Shown here: piece after piece, positions 18,999-29,025 of the stretch
Layout of the letters: every line of letters begins with the position of its first letter
How positions within the stretch are numbered: position 1 is the stretch's first letter
Assembly: GCF_024199005.1 (NCBI RefSeq)
Contig: NZ_JANATA010000001.1
Coordinates: forward strand, 1-64,000
From: Opacimonas viscosa
Lineage (GTDB): Bacteria > Pseudomonadota > Gammaproteobacteria > Enterobacterales > Alteromonadaceae
Length of the DNA: 64,000 bases
Direction: 5' to 3'
The notes under the pieces: model-generated
The model's database searches: none
The model's input: only the letters and a program-made list of their open reading frames with translations
What the model was told of the DNA's origin: nothing
Translations under genes and position numbers: made by a program

Positions 18999-19340
18999 AT
19001 GCCACACTTTATTATTGAATGCACCGCTGAAATTGCAGCTGAATACAACGAAGATTTTCTTTTTCAGGAACTGCATAAGGTGGCCCAGGCCACTGAGTTA
19101 TTTAACCCCCAAGATATCAAGGTTCGTATGAATGCCTATCCTACATCTACTGTAGGCGGCATCGTAAATAGTCCCTTTATTCACGTATTTGCTCATATCA
19201 TGTCGGGCAGAACTGTTTTACAGAAAGCTGAATTATCTAAAGCTATCGTACATAGGCTAACTGAGTTATTCCCAGAAGTGCCACATATCGCGATGAATGT
19301 TTATGAATTCGAAGCTGCTTCCTACTGTAAAAGAACTTAA
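18999..19340 (+). CDS. CHMI-like tautomerase (5-carboxymethyl-2-hydroxymuconate isomerase family)
   Basis: A small protein of 113 residues starting MPHFIIECTAEI, with Pro1 exposed after Met removal as the catalytic base of the tautomerase superfamily. Length and the FIHVFAHIMSGRT segment fit CHMI (HpaF-like) enzymes, which tautomerise a muconate in homoprotocatechuate breakdown. No other hpa gene is nearby, so the real substrate may differ. It starts 3 bases after the DUF2058 gene and closes the topA transcript before a strong terminator. Confidence 0.82.
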   Translation: MPHFIIECTAEIAAEYNEDFLFQELHKVAQATELFNPQDIKVRMNAYPTSTVGGIVNSPFIHVFAHIMSGRTVLQKAELSKAIVHRLTELFPEVPHIAMNVYEFEAASYCKRT

Positions 19341-19431
19341 ATATAGTCAGATCTCTATAAGCCCAAACTATATGAGATAGCTCAGTCACTGTCGGCGTAA
19401 GTCATCAATTAAAGAAAAGATTCAGATAAAA

Positions 19432-19455
19432 AAAAACGCTCAATTGAGCGTTTTT
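19432..19455. terminator. Bidirectional intrinsic terminator
   Basis: A perfect 24-base palindrome with stem AAAAACGCTC/GAGCGTTTTT around AATT, with T-runs in both directions. It serves the topA transcript (+) and rne (-). Confidence 0.92.
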
Positions 19456-19473
19456 ATATTTCAGATTTTACCA

Positions 19474-22449
19474 TTAAGCACTTTCTGGCGGTAAAGTCGT
19501 AGGTGCTGTTGCTCGGCTAGCGGCACTTTCCATGTTAGCTTGCTTATCTGTTTTACCAACAGATTCACGAGCACTACTCGCCATGGCGTTGATCACAATT
19601 TCACCAATCTCATCTGCACTAGCAGTGGGTAATGTTGTCGGGTGTGATGCACGGCGTTTGACAGTTGTCATTGATGTGACAACTACTGGAGAGGATACTG
19701 CTGTATTGGCGTCTTCAGTAACGATTACTGGAGCACTTACGGGCGCTTCTTCAACCACCGCAGTACTACTTTCCTGAACTTCTGCGGCTGGCTCAGCTGG
19801 TACAGGCGTCTCGGATTCGTCTATCACGGTTACTTTTGCAATAGTCTCTTCTGCCTGCCTTTCGTTTTGCTTGCTTGCATGCAAATCAGCAATGGCATCT
19901 TCAGATGCTTCAATCGCATTATTTGCAGCATCAATAGCTGCTACTGAGGTTTCCACTAATTGCTCAGATTCAGCAGTCAGACAAACTTCTTCTGTTTTGA
20001 CTTCATCGATATCTAGAGAAATTTGCTGTTGTTCAGCCGCTTCAATATCTTTGATTAAATCAACAGCTTCTTGTGTCGGGACATTTTCAACAACATCCAA
20101 CGGCAGCTCTGATTGTGCGGTAATCACTCTGTCTTCCGTTGTTCTAGTGACTGAAGGTGTTGCTTTGTTTTCAGCTGCTACGTTAGCATCTACTGCATCT
20201 GCGCTAACTTCCGATTTTGCTGTAACAGCTGTTTCTGATTGCTCAGGTTGCGTATTGCCTTCAACTGCGTCTTGTTCTTGTTTACGCTTTTGTCCTGCGG
20301 CTCGATTGTGACGTGGACTGCGACGAGAACGACCGCGTTTTTCTTGATTATCACTATCTGCTTTTTGTACTGGCGCTTCATTCACAACATCTGTTGTCAC
20401 AGTGTCAGTTTCTTGTGCCTGTTCAGTCGTTTCTGGAGCGGCATCTTCAGTCTGCTTTACTCGAACTGATTTTCGATTGTCACGGCGTTTACGACGCTCT
20501 TTTGGTGCTGCATTATTTTCAGCACTTGCCTCAGTATTTTGGTCAGTTTTCACTTCTGACTGAGGCTTTTTGTTTTGGCGACGTGGTTTACTCGGACGTT
20601 TATTTTCATCCTTAGCCGCTTTGTTACCCGCCGTTGTATTGTCTTTGTCATCAGCAGACTGGTTACGACCACGTTGGTTGCGGTTGCGCTGATTACGGTT
20701 ACGGTTTTGACCATTGCGGTTACGGTTCTGTGGACGACCTTTACCTTTCTTCTTGGGTTCAGGTTTTGGTCCAAAGACACTGCTGATCCACGCGAGTAGT
20801 GTGGCAATTATTCCCGTTGTTTTTGGCGTAGCCACAGGCTGTGGCGCTGCAGTTGCCGGCGCAGTCATACCTTGTAAAGCAGGTTCTTCACGTTTGACAG
20901 GCGCTGCTTGTGCTTGCTCCTGAATGTGCTCTGAAGATTCTGCCAGTGCTAACGTATAGCTAATGTCAGATACTTTTTCTTCTGGACGACGACGGGTGAT
21001 TTGGAAATGCGGTGTGGTAAGGTTTACGTTAGGTAACACTAGCACATCCACTTTGTTGCGTTCTTCAACTAAGCGTAAAGCACTGCGTTTTTCATTGAGG
21101 ATATATGTTGCGACATCCACTGGTAATTGGGCTTCTACTTGACCAGTATTGTCCTTGATACATTCTTCTTCAATGATACGCAATACTGATAATGCTAGAG
21201 ACTCTGTGCCTCGAACGGTACCGTGACCGGAGCAACGGGGACAAACATTATGAGCCGAATCACCCAAAGAAGGGCGTAAACGTTGACGGGACATTTCCAA
21301 TAAACCGAAGCGTGAAATACGCCCAATTTGGACACGTGCACGATCCCCACTTACGGAATCTTTCATGCGGTTTTCGACTTCACGCTGGTGTTTGTTGACT
21401 GACATATCGATGAAATCAATCACGACCAATCCACCTAAATCTCTTAGTCTTAATTGTCGTGCGATTTCTTCTGCTGCTTCCAAGTTTGTGTTGAACGCAG
21501 TTTCCTCAATGTCGCCACCTTTGGTCGCTCTAGCTGAGTTTATATCAATGGACGTTAATGCTTCAGTTGGGTCAATAACAATAGACCCGCCAGATGGTAA
21601 GCGCACTTCACGTTGGAAAGCAGATTCAATTTGGGTCTCAATTTGATAATGACTAAACAGAGGCACATCACCAGAGTATTGCTTTACACGGTTCGCGAAA
21701 TCAGGGCGAACTAACTTAATGTGTTGTAGCGCTTGCTCATATATTTTGGGGCTGTCGATGACAATTTCACCCACATCGCGACGTAAATAATCACGAATAG
21801 CGCGGACGATAACATTACTTTCCTGATGAATCAGAAATGGAGCAGGGCGCTCATCAGCAACATTTGATACCGCTTCCCAATGCGTTAATAATACTTTTAA
21901 ATCCCATGCTAGTTCTTCATAGGATTTGCCTACCCCAGCAGTACGGACAATAAGTCCCATTCCCTTTGGCAGTTCTAATTGATCTAAAGCTTGTTTTAAC
22001 TGTGTTCTTTCATCCCCTTCGATACGACGAGAAATACCACCAGCTCTAGGATTGTTTGGCATTAATACTAGGTAACTTCCCGCTAGAGAAACGAAAGTAG
22101 TTAAGGCTGCACCTTTTTGACCACGTTCTTCTTTATCGATTTGTACGATAACTTCTTGGCCTTCTTTGACGGCATCTTTAATGTCAGGACGACCTTCGAA
22201 TGTGTAGCCTTTGGGGAAGTAATTACGAGCGATTTCTTTAAGGGGCAAGAAACCATGTCGGTCTGCACCATAATCAACAAAAGCAGCTTCAAGACTAGGC
22301 TCTACGCGAGTTATGGTACCTTTATAGATGTTTGCTTTCTTTTGTTCATGACCAGGACTTTCGATGTCAAGGTCGTAAAGTTTTTGACCATTAACCAGTG
22401 CAACACGCAACTCTTCTGATTGCGTGGCGTTAATTAGCATTCTTTTCAT
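19474..22449 (-). CDS. rne: Ribonuclease E
   Basis: The endoribonuclease and degradosome scaffold, 991 residues from the canonical start [19 protein letters not shown]. The catalytic half has the S1 domain ([22 protein letters not shown]), the 5' sensor and the DNase-I-like domain with metal Asp residues in LTSIDINSA and VVIDFIDM, then the zinc-link CPRC that joins dimers. After about residue 520 the scaffold half is low-complexity: an arginine/asparagine-rich RNA-binding tract ([18 protein letters not shown]) and long acidic Ala/Val/Glu-rich stretches. A long leader precedes it, in keeping with the autoregulation known for rne. Confidence 0.97.
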   Translation of the reverse strand: MKRMLINATQSEELRVALVNGQKLYDLDIESPGHEQKKANIYKGTITRVEPSLEAAFVDYGADRHGFLPLKEIARNYFPKGYTFEGRPDIKDAVKEGQEVIVQIDKEERGQKGAALTTFVSLAGSYLVLMPNNPRAGGISRRIEGDERTQLKQALDQLELPKGMGLIVRTAGVGKSYEELAWDLKVLLTHWEAVSNVADERPAPFLIHQESNVIVRAIRDYLRRDVGEIVIDSPKIYEQALQHIKLVRPDFANRVKQYSGDVPLFSHYQIETQIESAFQREVRLPSGGSIVIDPTEALTSIDINSARATKGGDIEETAFNTNLEAAEEIARQLRLRDLGGLVVIDFIDMSVNKHQREVENRMKDSVSGDRARVQIGRISRFGLLEMSRQRLRPSLGDSAHNVCPRCSGHGTVRGTESLALSVLRIIEEECIKDNTGQVEAQLPVDVATYILNEKRSALRLVEERNKVDVLVLPNVNLTTPHFQITRRRPEEKVSDISYTLALAESSEHIQEQAQAAPVKREEPALQGMTAPATAAPQPVATPKTTGIIATLLAWISSVFGPKPEPKKKGKGRPQNRNRNGQNRNRNQRNRNQRGRNQSADDKDNTTAGNKAAKDENKRPSKPRRQNKKPQSEVKTDQNTEASAENNAAPKERRKRRDNRKSVRVKQTEDAAPETTEQAQETDTVTTDVVNEAPVQKADSDNQEKRGRSRRSPRHNRAAGQKRKQEQDAVEGNTQPEQSETAVTAKSEVSADAVDANVAAENKATPSVTRTTEDRVITAQSELPLDVVENVPTQEAVDLIKDIEAAEQQQISLDIDEVKTEEVCLTAESEQLVETSVAAIDAANNAIEASEDAIADLHASKQNERQAEETIAKVTVIDESETPVPAEPAAEVQESSTAVVEEAPVSAPVIVTEDANTAVSSPVVVTSMTTVKRRASHPTTLPTASADEIGEIVINAMASSARESVGKTDKQANMESAASRATAPTTLPPESA

Positions 22450-22994
22450 TTTTATAATCTCATAAATTTGCTGGCACAAATTGAGAATTAAGAGACGAGC
22501 CATGTAGGGCTTAGTGGTCAGTACAAAAACATAAGTGAAAACCCCAATACAATGTTAATATTGGTAGTTACAGCAATCTTCGAGCCCTAGTCAGCAGTTT
22601 AGGCTTTAACTAAGGGGGCGTACTATTCATATTGTCTTGTTAAACACAGTAGCAGCTTCTTTTTATCATGTTCATGCGTCAATCGCGCTGAGTAAAGAAA
22701 TTGGATATTTACTATGCTTATAAATTCTTTTTTGTGCGAGCAAAATGTTTGTAATACACACTTTCATAGGTGTTTAAATAACAATTATTGTGTGCTCAAT
22801 GTTGTGCGATAAGAGTGTGTTTTTAACACTCACCAATTAGGTTTTCTTTACTTTTTATCGCTGTTAATTTTGCTTTTTGTGCAGGCAAACTATTAACCTG
22901 TTTATTATGCCGTTTATTTGTGCATACTGCAAGATTTAACAAGGCTTGGAGTAAATATATATCCATTTATCGATACCTACGGTAATATAAGCAC
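22450..22994. promoter_or_regulatory. rne leader and rne/rluC divergent promoter region
   Basis: This 545-base region has no convincing gene. Its left part would be the long 5' untranslated leader of rne, transcribed leftward. A stem CCCTAGT/ACTAAGGG with one bulge (22585-22616) is a candidate for the structured element by which RNase E limits its own mRNA in enterobacteria; equivalence is inferred. The right part is AT-rich and should contain the rluC promoter. Confidence 0.5.
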
Positions 22995-23969
22995 ATGACA
23001 GATATTATAAAACCTCAAGTGAAGTTCGTGACCGTGGATGAAGATTATGCCGGTCAACGTATAGATAACTTCCTCAAATTACACCTTAAAGGTGTCCCTA
23101 AAAGCATGCTTTACCGTATTCTTCGTAAAGGAGAAGTGCGCGTAAATAAGAAGCGTGTGAAACCTGAATATAAAATCCAGGCAAATGATTTAGTTCGCGT
23201 TCCGCCAGTACGAGTATCTGAAGAAGCGGCACCTGTAAATCCTAAATTATCAAAAGTGGCCCAGTTAGAACAGTGTATTATCCACGAAGACGATCGAATT
23301 ATGGTGATTAACAAACCATCAGGAATTGCGGTACATGGTGGAAGTGGGCTTTCTTTTGGATTGATTGAAGGTTTGCGAGCTTTGCGTCCAGAACAAAAGT
23401 TCATGGAGTTAGTTCATCGTATTGACCGAGAAACATCTGGTATTTTATTGGTTGCCAAAAAACGTTCAGCTCTGCGACACCTTCATGAACAACTGCGTGA
23501 AAAGAAAATGCAGAAGCGTTATCACGCGCTAGTCTGTGGTGCTTGGCCTGAAAATCGTTTTAAAGTCAAAACGGCGCTACAAAAGAATGTCTTAAAATCA
23601 GGTGAACGTATTGTCAATGTTGACCCAAACGGGAAAGACAGTGAAACCCGTTATCGTATTTTAGAGCAGTATCGTTTGCATCAAGCATCAGTCCTACCTG
23701 AATTAACGTTAGTTGAAGCTTCCCCCATAACTGGGCGGACTCACCAAATCCGAGTACACAGTTTGCATGCCGGTCACCCAATACTAGGTGATCCTAAATA
23801 TGCCACGGATAGCAGTCAAGAATTGACTCATAATACGGGTTTGCAACGGTTATTTTTGCACGCGGCTGCGATTAGTTTTGTGCACCCAGGTACCGGGGAG
23901 CAGGTGACGTTTAAAGCTAAATACGATAAGCACATCCATGGAGTGCTCCAAAGGTTACACAAGCTATGA
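22995..23969 (+). CDS. rluC: 23S rRNA pseudouridine(955/2504/2580) synthase
   Basis: A protein of 324 residues with an N-terminal S4 RNA-binding domain (QRIDNFLKLHLKGVPKSMLYRILRKG region) and an RluA-type catalytic domain. The catalytic Asp is in VHRIDRETSGILLVAKK; SPITGRTHQIRVH is the second family motif. Its position divergent from rne is the conserved arrangement of rluC in gammaproteobacteria. The stop overlaps the next start by 4 bases (ATGA). Confidence 0.94.
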   Translation: MTDIIKPQVKFVTVDEDYAGQRIDNFLKLHLKGVPKSMLYRILRKGEVRVNKKRVKPEYKIQANDLVRVPPVRVSEEAAPVNPKLSKVAQLEQCIIHEDDRIMVINKPSGIAVHGGSGLSFGLIEGLRALRPEQKFMELVHRIDRETSGILLVAKKRSALRHLHEQLREKKMQKRYHALVCGAWPENRFKVKTALQKNVLKSGERIVNVDPNGKDSETRYRILEQYRLHQASVLPELTLVEASPITGRTHQIRVHSLHAGHPILGDPKYATDSSQELTHNTGLQRLFLHAAAISFVHPGTGEQVTFKAKYDKHIHGVLQRLHKL

Positions 23970-24607
23970 CTCGTTATCGCTGTGTAATTTTTGATTGGGA
24001 CGGTACCGTAATGGACTCTGTTAACAAGATTGTTAACACCATGCAAATCGCTGCTCGTATGAGTGATATAGCAATACCGACACACGCGGCCGTCTCGCAC
24101 ATTATCGGTATTAGTCTTAAACCTGCTATTGCTCAGTTATTTAATTTGGTTGATGAAGCAAAAATTAACGAAATAACGGCCAATTATAAAACTGCATTTA
24201 TCGAGCATGACCAGACACCTTGTCCGCTATTTGCTGGTGCCAAAGAGTTATTAACGCAACTACATCCGCATACGCGGTTAGCAGTAGCCACTGGCAAGGC
24301 TAGGCGAGGGTTGCATAGAGCCTGGGAAAACTCTGCTACAGGACACTATTTTATTGATTCTTGCTGTGCTGATGAAGCACATTCCAAACCAGATCCAGAT
24401 ATGTTGCAGCAAATTTTAACACGCCAAGGATTAGCACCTGAGGATTGTTTAATGGTTGGTGATACTAGCTATGATATGCAAATGGCAGAAGCGATTGGGA
24501 TGGATCGGATAGGGGTGAGTTATGGGGTGCACTCAGTCGAACAAATCCAAGTGCATAAGCCTTTAGCAATTATTCATGAACCGTTGGAACTGCTGCGCTA
24601 TGTTTAA
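23966..24607 (+). CDS. HAD-family phosphatase, phosphoglycolate phosphatase-like
   Basis: A protein of 213 residues with HAD motif I (IFDWDGTVMDS), motif II (AVATGK), motif III Lys in HSKPDPDM and motif IV (MVGDTSYDMQMA). The cap is helical, as in Gph-like enzymes. Translationally coupled to rluC. HAD genes next to rluC are common in this group, and specificity is unknown; pyrophosphatase or sugar-phosphate phosphatase activity is possible. Confidence 0.85.
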   Translation: MTRYRCVIFDWDGTVMDSVNKIVNTMQIAARMSDIAIPTHAAVSHIIGISLKPAIAQLFNLVDEAKINEITANYKTAFIEHDQTPCPLFAGAKELLTQLHPHTRLAVATGKARRGLHRAWENSATGHYFIDSCCADEAHSKPDPDMLQQILTRQGLAPEDCLMVGDTSYDMQMAEAIGMDRIGVSYGVHSVEQIQVHKPLAIIHEPLELLRYV

Positions 24608-24617
24608 TTCACATTAC

Positions 24618-25217
24618 TTAAGCGCCTCGTTTAAGCACATCAACTCCATTTTTTTCGAGTAATCGTGTCAGCTCAATTAAAGGTAAGCCAATCAAGGTAT
24701 TAAAGTCTTTCCCATTGAGGAAGGAAAATAATGCAATGCCGAGCCCTTCGCATTTAAAACTCCCTGCACAATCCAATGGTTTTTCCTGTTCGATATAGAA
24801 CGCAATTTGTTCGTCTGTCAGAGTTTTGAAACCGACAATATAAGGCTCCACTATAATATCCATGTGGTTTGTCGGTCCATTATATACGGCTAAACTGGTG
24901 TAAAACGTTACCGTTTGTCCGCTACAACGTGACAGTTGGGCATGCGCATTAGGAGCCGTTAGGGGTTTGGTCAAAATACTATCGTTTAAGCATGCGACTT
25001 GGTCACTGGCAATAATGATTGCGTCCGGGTGACTTTCCGCGACTGCTAACGCTTTCTGTTTTGCTAGCCGAGAAACCAGTGCGGCAGGCCCTTCATTGTG
25101 TTCTGGTGTTTCATCAATGTGTGGCGCGATGCTATCAAACGCTAACCCAAGCTTGTGCATTAAGCTTTGTCGGTATTTGGAAGATGAAGCTAGAATAAGT
25201 TTTTGCTGTACAGACAT
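24618..25217 (-). CDS. yceF: Maf-like nucleotide pyrophosphatase, YceF type (7-methyl-GTP)
   Basis: A protein of 199 residues of the Maf family: LILASSSKYRQSLMHKLGL, the catalytic ASDQVA, and KPL/CAGSFKCEGLG near the C-terminus. The SDQVACL and FKCEGLG variants are those of the YceF branch, which hydrolyses 7-methyl-GTP and related modified nucleotides. Neighbours (rluC, yceD, rpmF) match the E. coli order. It ends convergent with the HAD gene, only 10 bases away. Confidence 0.92.
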   Translation of the reverse strand: MSVQQKLILASSSKYRQSLMHKLGLAFDSIAPHIDETPEHNEGPAALVSRLAKQKALAVAESHPDAIIIASDQVACLNDSILTKPLTAPNAHAQLSRCSGQTVTFYTSLAVYNGPTNHMDIIVEPYIVGFKTLTDEQIAFYIEQEKPLDCAGSFKCEGLGIALFSFLNGKDFNTLIGLPLIELTRLLEKNGVDVLKRGA

Positions 25218-25354
25218 TGTGCGACCTTATTTTGTCATTTTTTTTATTCTATCGGTAAATCTAGAGAATGTGTTAATAAACTATGCGTAAGCCTCCATTA
25301 ATAGCGCTAATATCCTTTGACTATTGCCACACAACACATTAAACTGCGCGCGTT

Positions 25355-25885
25355 ATGCAAAAAGTAAAATTGCCAAAGCGCCTAGACCCTATCAAAACAG
25401 CAACCAAACGCTCTGAATACTCAGGGATTGTGGTGGCTAAAGATATGCCTAGATGGCTTGATGCAATTTATGCTGGAGCTGATAACGTTCATGTAGAGGT
25501 TAAGTTTACAAAAGACGCGCAGGGTCTTACTTTATTTCACGGTACGTTAGAAACTACGGCAGAGCTTATTTGCCAACGGTGTAACAAGCCTTATGGGCAT
25601 CCGGTTCACGTCGATTTTAATTTCACACCCGTGCAGGGGAATGAATTAGACGCACTGGAGTTACCAGAAGCTTACGAACCGGTTGAAGTAGATGAACATG
25701 GAGAAGTGAATCTGCTACAATTATTTGAGGATGAGTTGATTATTTCTTTACCTATCGTATCACTCCATGCAGAGGATGTGTGTACGGTAAAAGAAGACGA
25801 TATGAAATTCGGTAAACTCAAACCGGAACAAGAGCGAGAAAACCCTTTTGCGGTTTTACAAAAACTTAAGCGAGACCAGGAGTAA
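25355..25885 (+). CDS. yceD: YceD (DUF177) protein upstream of rpmF
   Basis: A protein of 176 residues of the DUF177 family, associated in bacteria with 23S rRNA accumulation and ribosome biogenesis. A CxxC-containing segment (ICQRCNKPYGHPV) and the acidic LFEDELIISLPIVSLH are family marks. It precedes rpmF by 3 bases, the nearly universal arrangement. Confidence 0.93.
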   Translation: MQKVKLPKRLDPIKTATKRSEYSGIVVAKDMPRWLDAIYAGADNVHVEVKFTKDAQGLTLFHGTLETTAELICQRCNKPYGHPVHVDFNFTPVQGNELDALELPEAYEPVEVDEHGEVNLLQLFEDELIISLPIVSLHAEDVCTVKEDDMKFGKLKPEQERENPFAVLQKLKRDQE

Positions 25886-25888
25886 ATT

Positions 25889-26059
25889 ATGGCAGTTCAG
25901 CAAAATCGTAAAACACGATCTAAGCGTGGTATGCGTCGTTCACATGATGCATTAACAGGTTCTACATTGTCTGTTGATCAAACATCAGGTGAAACTCATC
26001 GTCGTCACCATGTGACTGCAGATGGTTTCTATAAAGGCAAAAAAGTCATCGCTGACTAA
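25889..26059 (+). CDS. rpmF: 50S ribosomal protein L32
   Basis: A 56-residue basic protein beginning [20 protein letters not shown] and ending [12 protein letters not shown], plainly L32. CCAGGAG lies 7-8 bases before the ATG. It sits between yceD and plsX as in most bacteria. The zinc cysteines found in some L32 proteins are absent, as in enterobacteria. Confidence 0.98.
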   Translation: MAVQQNRKTRSKRGMRRSHDALTGSTLSVDQTSGETHRRHHVTADGFYKGKKVIAD

Positions 26060-26067
26060 GCGCGACA

Positions 26068-27087
26068 ATGTCTTTACTAACCATAGCGTTAGATGTAATG
26101 GGGGGAGATAACCCTCCCTCCATTATTCTTTCTGGTGCAATTTCTGCACTGCAAACTTATCCCCAACTTCAACTCATCATTTGCGGTGATGCTCTAACCA
26201 TAAATCGAGTCTTAGCCGAAGTGAAACCCTCCTTTGCTAAACGAATTACTGTTTTGCATTGTCAAGAAGTCATCAGCATGTCTGACAAACCTAGTTTCGT
26301 TTTGCGACGTAAAAAAGATGCGTCCATGCGACGTGCTATTGAATGTGTTGCAACAGGTAAAGCTGATGCGTGTGTGAGCGCAGGTAATACCGGCGCTCTC
26401 TTTGCATTAGCCTCCTATATTTTAAAAACATTACCCGGTATTGACCGTCCCGCCTTAGTCAGTGCATTACCTACTTTGGGGAAAGAAAAAGTATGGCTGT
26501 TGGATTTAGGGGCAAACGTAAATAATGACGCAGAGACGTTGTTGCAAAATGCCGTTATGGGCTCAGTGTTAGCTAATAAAGTTGAACATATTCCACGTCC
26601 ACGTGTTGCGTTACTCAACGTTGGTGAAGAAAACATTAAAGGCAATGCACAAATTAAAGCTGCTAATGATTTGCTCAAACAATCATCAAATATTCACTAT
26701 ATTGGGTATGTTGAAGGCCATGATATTTTTGCGAATAAAGCCGATGTTGTCGTCACCGATGGCTTTACGGGTAACGTTGCATTGAAATCGAGTGAAGGCC
26801 TTTTAAAGCTTATGTTATCTGAGGTCAAACGAGTTTCTAACCAGTCTTTGAAGAATCGAATATTAGCAGCAATTGCTTTACCTCTCTTAAAACGTATCTT
26901 TCTCAAAATGAAACCCGACCAGTACAACGGCGCGAGTTTGATAGGATTGCAAGGGATTGTGGTTAAAAGCCACGGCAATGCTACAGGTCATGCATTTTTT
27001 CACGCTATCAAACAAGCGATTGATGAGGTTGAACAGCAAGTGCCTGAAACAATTAGAACAACTATTGAAAGCATTATGCTGGAGTAA
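26068..27087 (+). CDS. plsX: Phosphate acyltransferase PlsX
   Basis: A protein of 339 residues that makes acyl-phosphate from acyl-ACP for phospholipid synthesis. Motifs ALDVMGGDNPP, SAGNTGAL and VTDGFTGNVALKSSEG are diagnostic. It heads the fab part of the cluster, 9 bases after rpmF and 8 bases before fabH. Confidence 0.97.
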   Translation: MSLLTIALDVMGGDNPPSIILSGAISALQTYPQLQLIICGDALTINRVLAEVKPSFAKRITVLHCQEVISMSDKPSFVLRRKKDASMRRAIECVATGKADACVSAGNTGALFALASYILKTLPGIDRPALVSALPTLGKEKVWLLDLGANVNNDAETLLQNAVMGSVLANKVEHIPRPRVALLNVGEENIKGNAQIKAANDLLKQSSNIHYIGYVEGHDIFANKADVVVTDGFTGNVALKSSEGLLKLMLSEVKRVSNQSLKNRILAAIALPLLKRIFLKMKPDQYNGASLIGLQGIVVKSHGNATGHAFFHAIKQAIDEVEQQVPETIRTTIESIMLE

Positions 27088-27095
27088 AATAAAAC

Positions 27096-28055
27096 ATGTA
27101 TTCACGATTTATTGGAACGGGGAGTTATTTCCCAAGTGAAATACGCAGCAATGCAGACTTAGAAAATATGGTTGATACGACCGATGAGTGGATTACGGAT
27201 CGTACTGGTATTAAAGAGCGCCGTATTATAGGTGCCGATGAAACCGCTGCCACTATGGGGGCAGAAGCCGCTAAAGTAGCTATTGAACACGCGGGTATTG
27301 ATAAATCTTCTCTAGATATGATTGTGTGTGCGACTACCTCTGGTGCACATTCTCTGCCAAGTACAGCTTGTGAAATCCAAAAAATTCTCGATGTTGATGG
27401 CATTCCTGCATTTGATGTGGCTGCTGCCTGCGCCGGTTATTGTTATGCTTTAAGTGTTGCTGATCAGTACATTAAATCTGGCATGGCAAAACGAATCTTA
27501 GTGATCGGTACGGATTGTTTATCTCGTCTAGTTGATCCAGAAGACCGCAGTATGGTCATTCTATTCGGCGACGGTGCAGGTGCTACCATTATTGAAGCAT
27601 CAGAAGAGCCAGGTATTTTATCTACGCATATCCACGCAGCTGGTTCCTATGGAGATTTATTAAAAGTAGGAAATCCAACCCGAGGTGATGAAGCTTCAGT
27701 GCATGCTAACTGGGGTAGCATGAAAGGCAATGAAGTGTTTAAAGTAGCAGTTACAAAACTTTCTGAAGTCGTTGAACAAACTTTAGCTGCGAACAATATG
27801 CAAAAATCTGATTTGGATTGGCTCGTTCCACACCAAGCAAATTTTAGAATTATAAAAGCGACCGCCAAAAAATTAGACATGTCACTTGACCAAGTGGTGA
27901 TGACCCTAGAACGTTATGGGAATACTTCCGCTGCTACGGTACCTACGGCATTAGATGCTGCTATCAAGGACGGCCGTATTCAACGTGGACAACATTTATT
28001 ACTTGAAGCTTTTGGTGGTGGTTTTGCCTGGGCTTCAGCACTTGTAAAATATTAA
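27096..28055 (+). CDS. fabH: 3-oxoacyl-ACP synthase III
   Basis: A condensing enzyme of 319 residues that starts fatty-acid chains from acetyl-CoA and malonyl-ACP. The triad is visible: Cys112 in [10 protein letters not shown], His in VPHQANFRI and Asn in RYGNTSAAT. The N-terminus [11 protein letters not shown] is typical. Follows plsX and precedes fabD in one operon. Confidence 0.97.
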   Translation: MYSRFIGTGSYFPSEIRSNADLENMVDTTDEWITDRTGIKERRIIGADETAATMGAEAAKVAIEHAGIDKSSLDMIVCATTSGAHSLPSTACEIQKILDVDGIPAFDVAAACAGYCYALSVADQYIKSGMAKRILVIGTDCLSRLVDPEDRSMVILFGDGAGATIIEASEEPGILSTHIHAAGSYGDLLKVGNPTRGDEASVHANWGSMKGNEVFKVAVTKLSEVVEQTLAANNMQKSDLDWLVPHQANFRIIKATAKKLDMSLDQVVMTLERYGNTSAATVPTALDAAIKDGRIQRGQHLLLEAFGGGFAWASALVKY

Positions 28056-28067
28056 TAGGATTAAAGA

Positions 28068-28997
28068 ATGTCACAAAATATTGCTTGCGTCTTCCCTGGT
28101 CAAGGCTCTCAAAATAAAGGCATGCTAGCAGAACTCGCTGCAAGTTATTCTGAAGTTGAAGCTACATTTGCTGAGGCAAGTGCTGCTTTAGGTTACGATT
28201 TATGGGATCTGGTACAAAACGATCCTGATGACAAATTAAATCAAACAGACGTTACCCAACCTGCATTGTTGACTGCAAGTGTCGCGGTTTACCGTGTGTT
28301 ACAAGCACAGCAGCCATTTACGCCAACGGTGCTTGCCGGACATAGTTTAGGCGAGTATTCCGCGTTAGTGTGTGCCGATGTATTGACTTTGTCTGATGCT
28401 GTGAAACTCGTGCGTGCACGTGGTGAATTCATGCAAACGGCTGTTCCAGCAGGTACCGGGGCAATGTATGCAATTATTGGTTTAGACGACCAAGCGATTA
28501 TTGATATATGCAAAGACGTTGCACAAAATACCGGTGAAGTTGTTGCTGCGGTTAACTTTAACTCACCTGGTCAAGTCGTTATTGCGGGTACGAAAAATGC
28601 TGCGGAACAAGCCGGCGCAGCGTGTAAAGAAGCAGGTGCAAAACGCGCATTACCACTAGCTGTTTCGGTCCCTTCTCATTGTGAATTAATGGCTCCTGCG
28701 GCGCAACAACTTGCTGATTTATTAGACACCATAACGTTCAGCACTCCGACTATTCCGGTGGTAAACAATGTTGATGTAAAAACAGAGTCTGCCGTGAGTG
28801 CGATTAAAGATGCACTGGTACGTCAGTTATACTGTCCAGTACAGTGGACCCAAACCGTTTCTGGGTTTGCTGCATTAGGCGTTACTGAAGCATGGGAAAT
28901 TGGTCCAGGTAAGGTACTGACGGGTTTAAATAAACGCATTGATAAAACACTTGCTTACCGCAGTGTTAATCAACCTGCTGATCTAGCCGACGCTTAA
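28068..28997 (+). CDS. fabD: Malonyl-CoA:ACP transacylase
   Basis: A protein of 309 residues that loads malonate onto ACP. VFPGQGSQ near the N-terminus, the nucleophile Ser in GHSLGEYSALV, and the catalytic His in VPSHCELM are all present. Twelve bases after fabH, same operon. Confidence 0.97.
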   Translation: MSQNIACVFPGQGSQNKGMLAELAASYSEVEATFAEASAALGYDLWDLVQNDPDDKLNQTDVTQPALLTASVAVYRVLQAQQPFTPTVLAGHSLGEYSALVCADVLTLSDAVKLVRARGEFMQTAVPAGTGAMYAIIGLDDQAIIDICKDVAQNTGEVVAAVNFNSPGQVVIAGTKNAAEQAGAACKEAGAKRALPLAVSVPSHCELMAPAAQQLADLLDTITFSTPTIPVVNNVDVKTESAVSAIKDALVRQLYCPVQWTQTVSGFAALGVTEAWEIGPGKVLTGLNKRIDKTLAYRSVNQPADLADA

Positions 28998-29025
28998 GTC
29001 GTTAAATAATCTACAGAGAATGATA

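Noticed and set aside
19871-20311. ORF of 146 codons opposite the RNase E C-terminal half
   Set aside because: Produced by biased codons of the low-complexity rne tail.
20600-20740. Repeated Arg/Asn codons resembling a DNA repeat
   Set aside because: This is the arginine-rich RNA-binding tract of RNase E, not a separate repeat or CRISPR.
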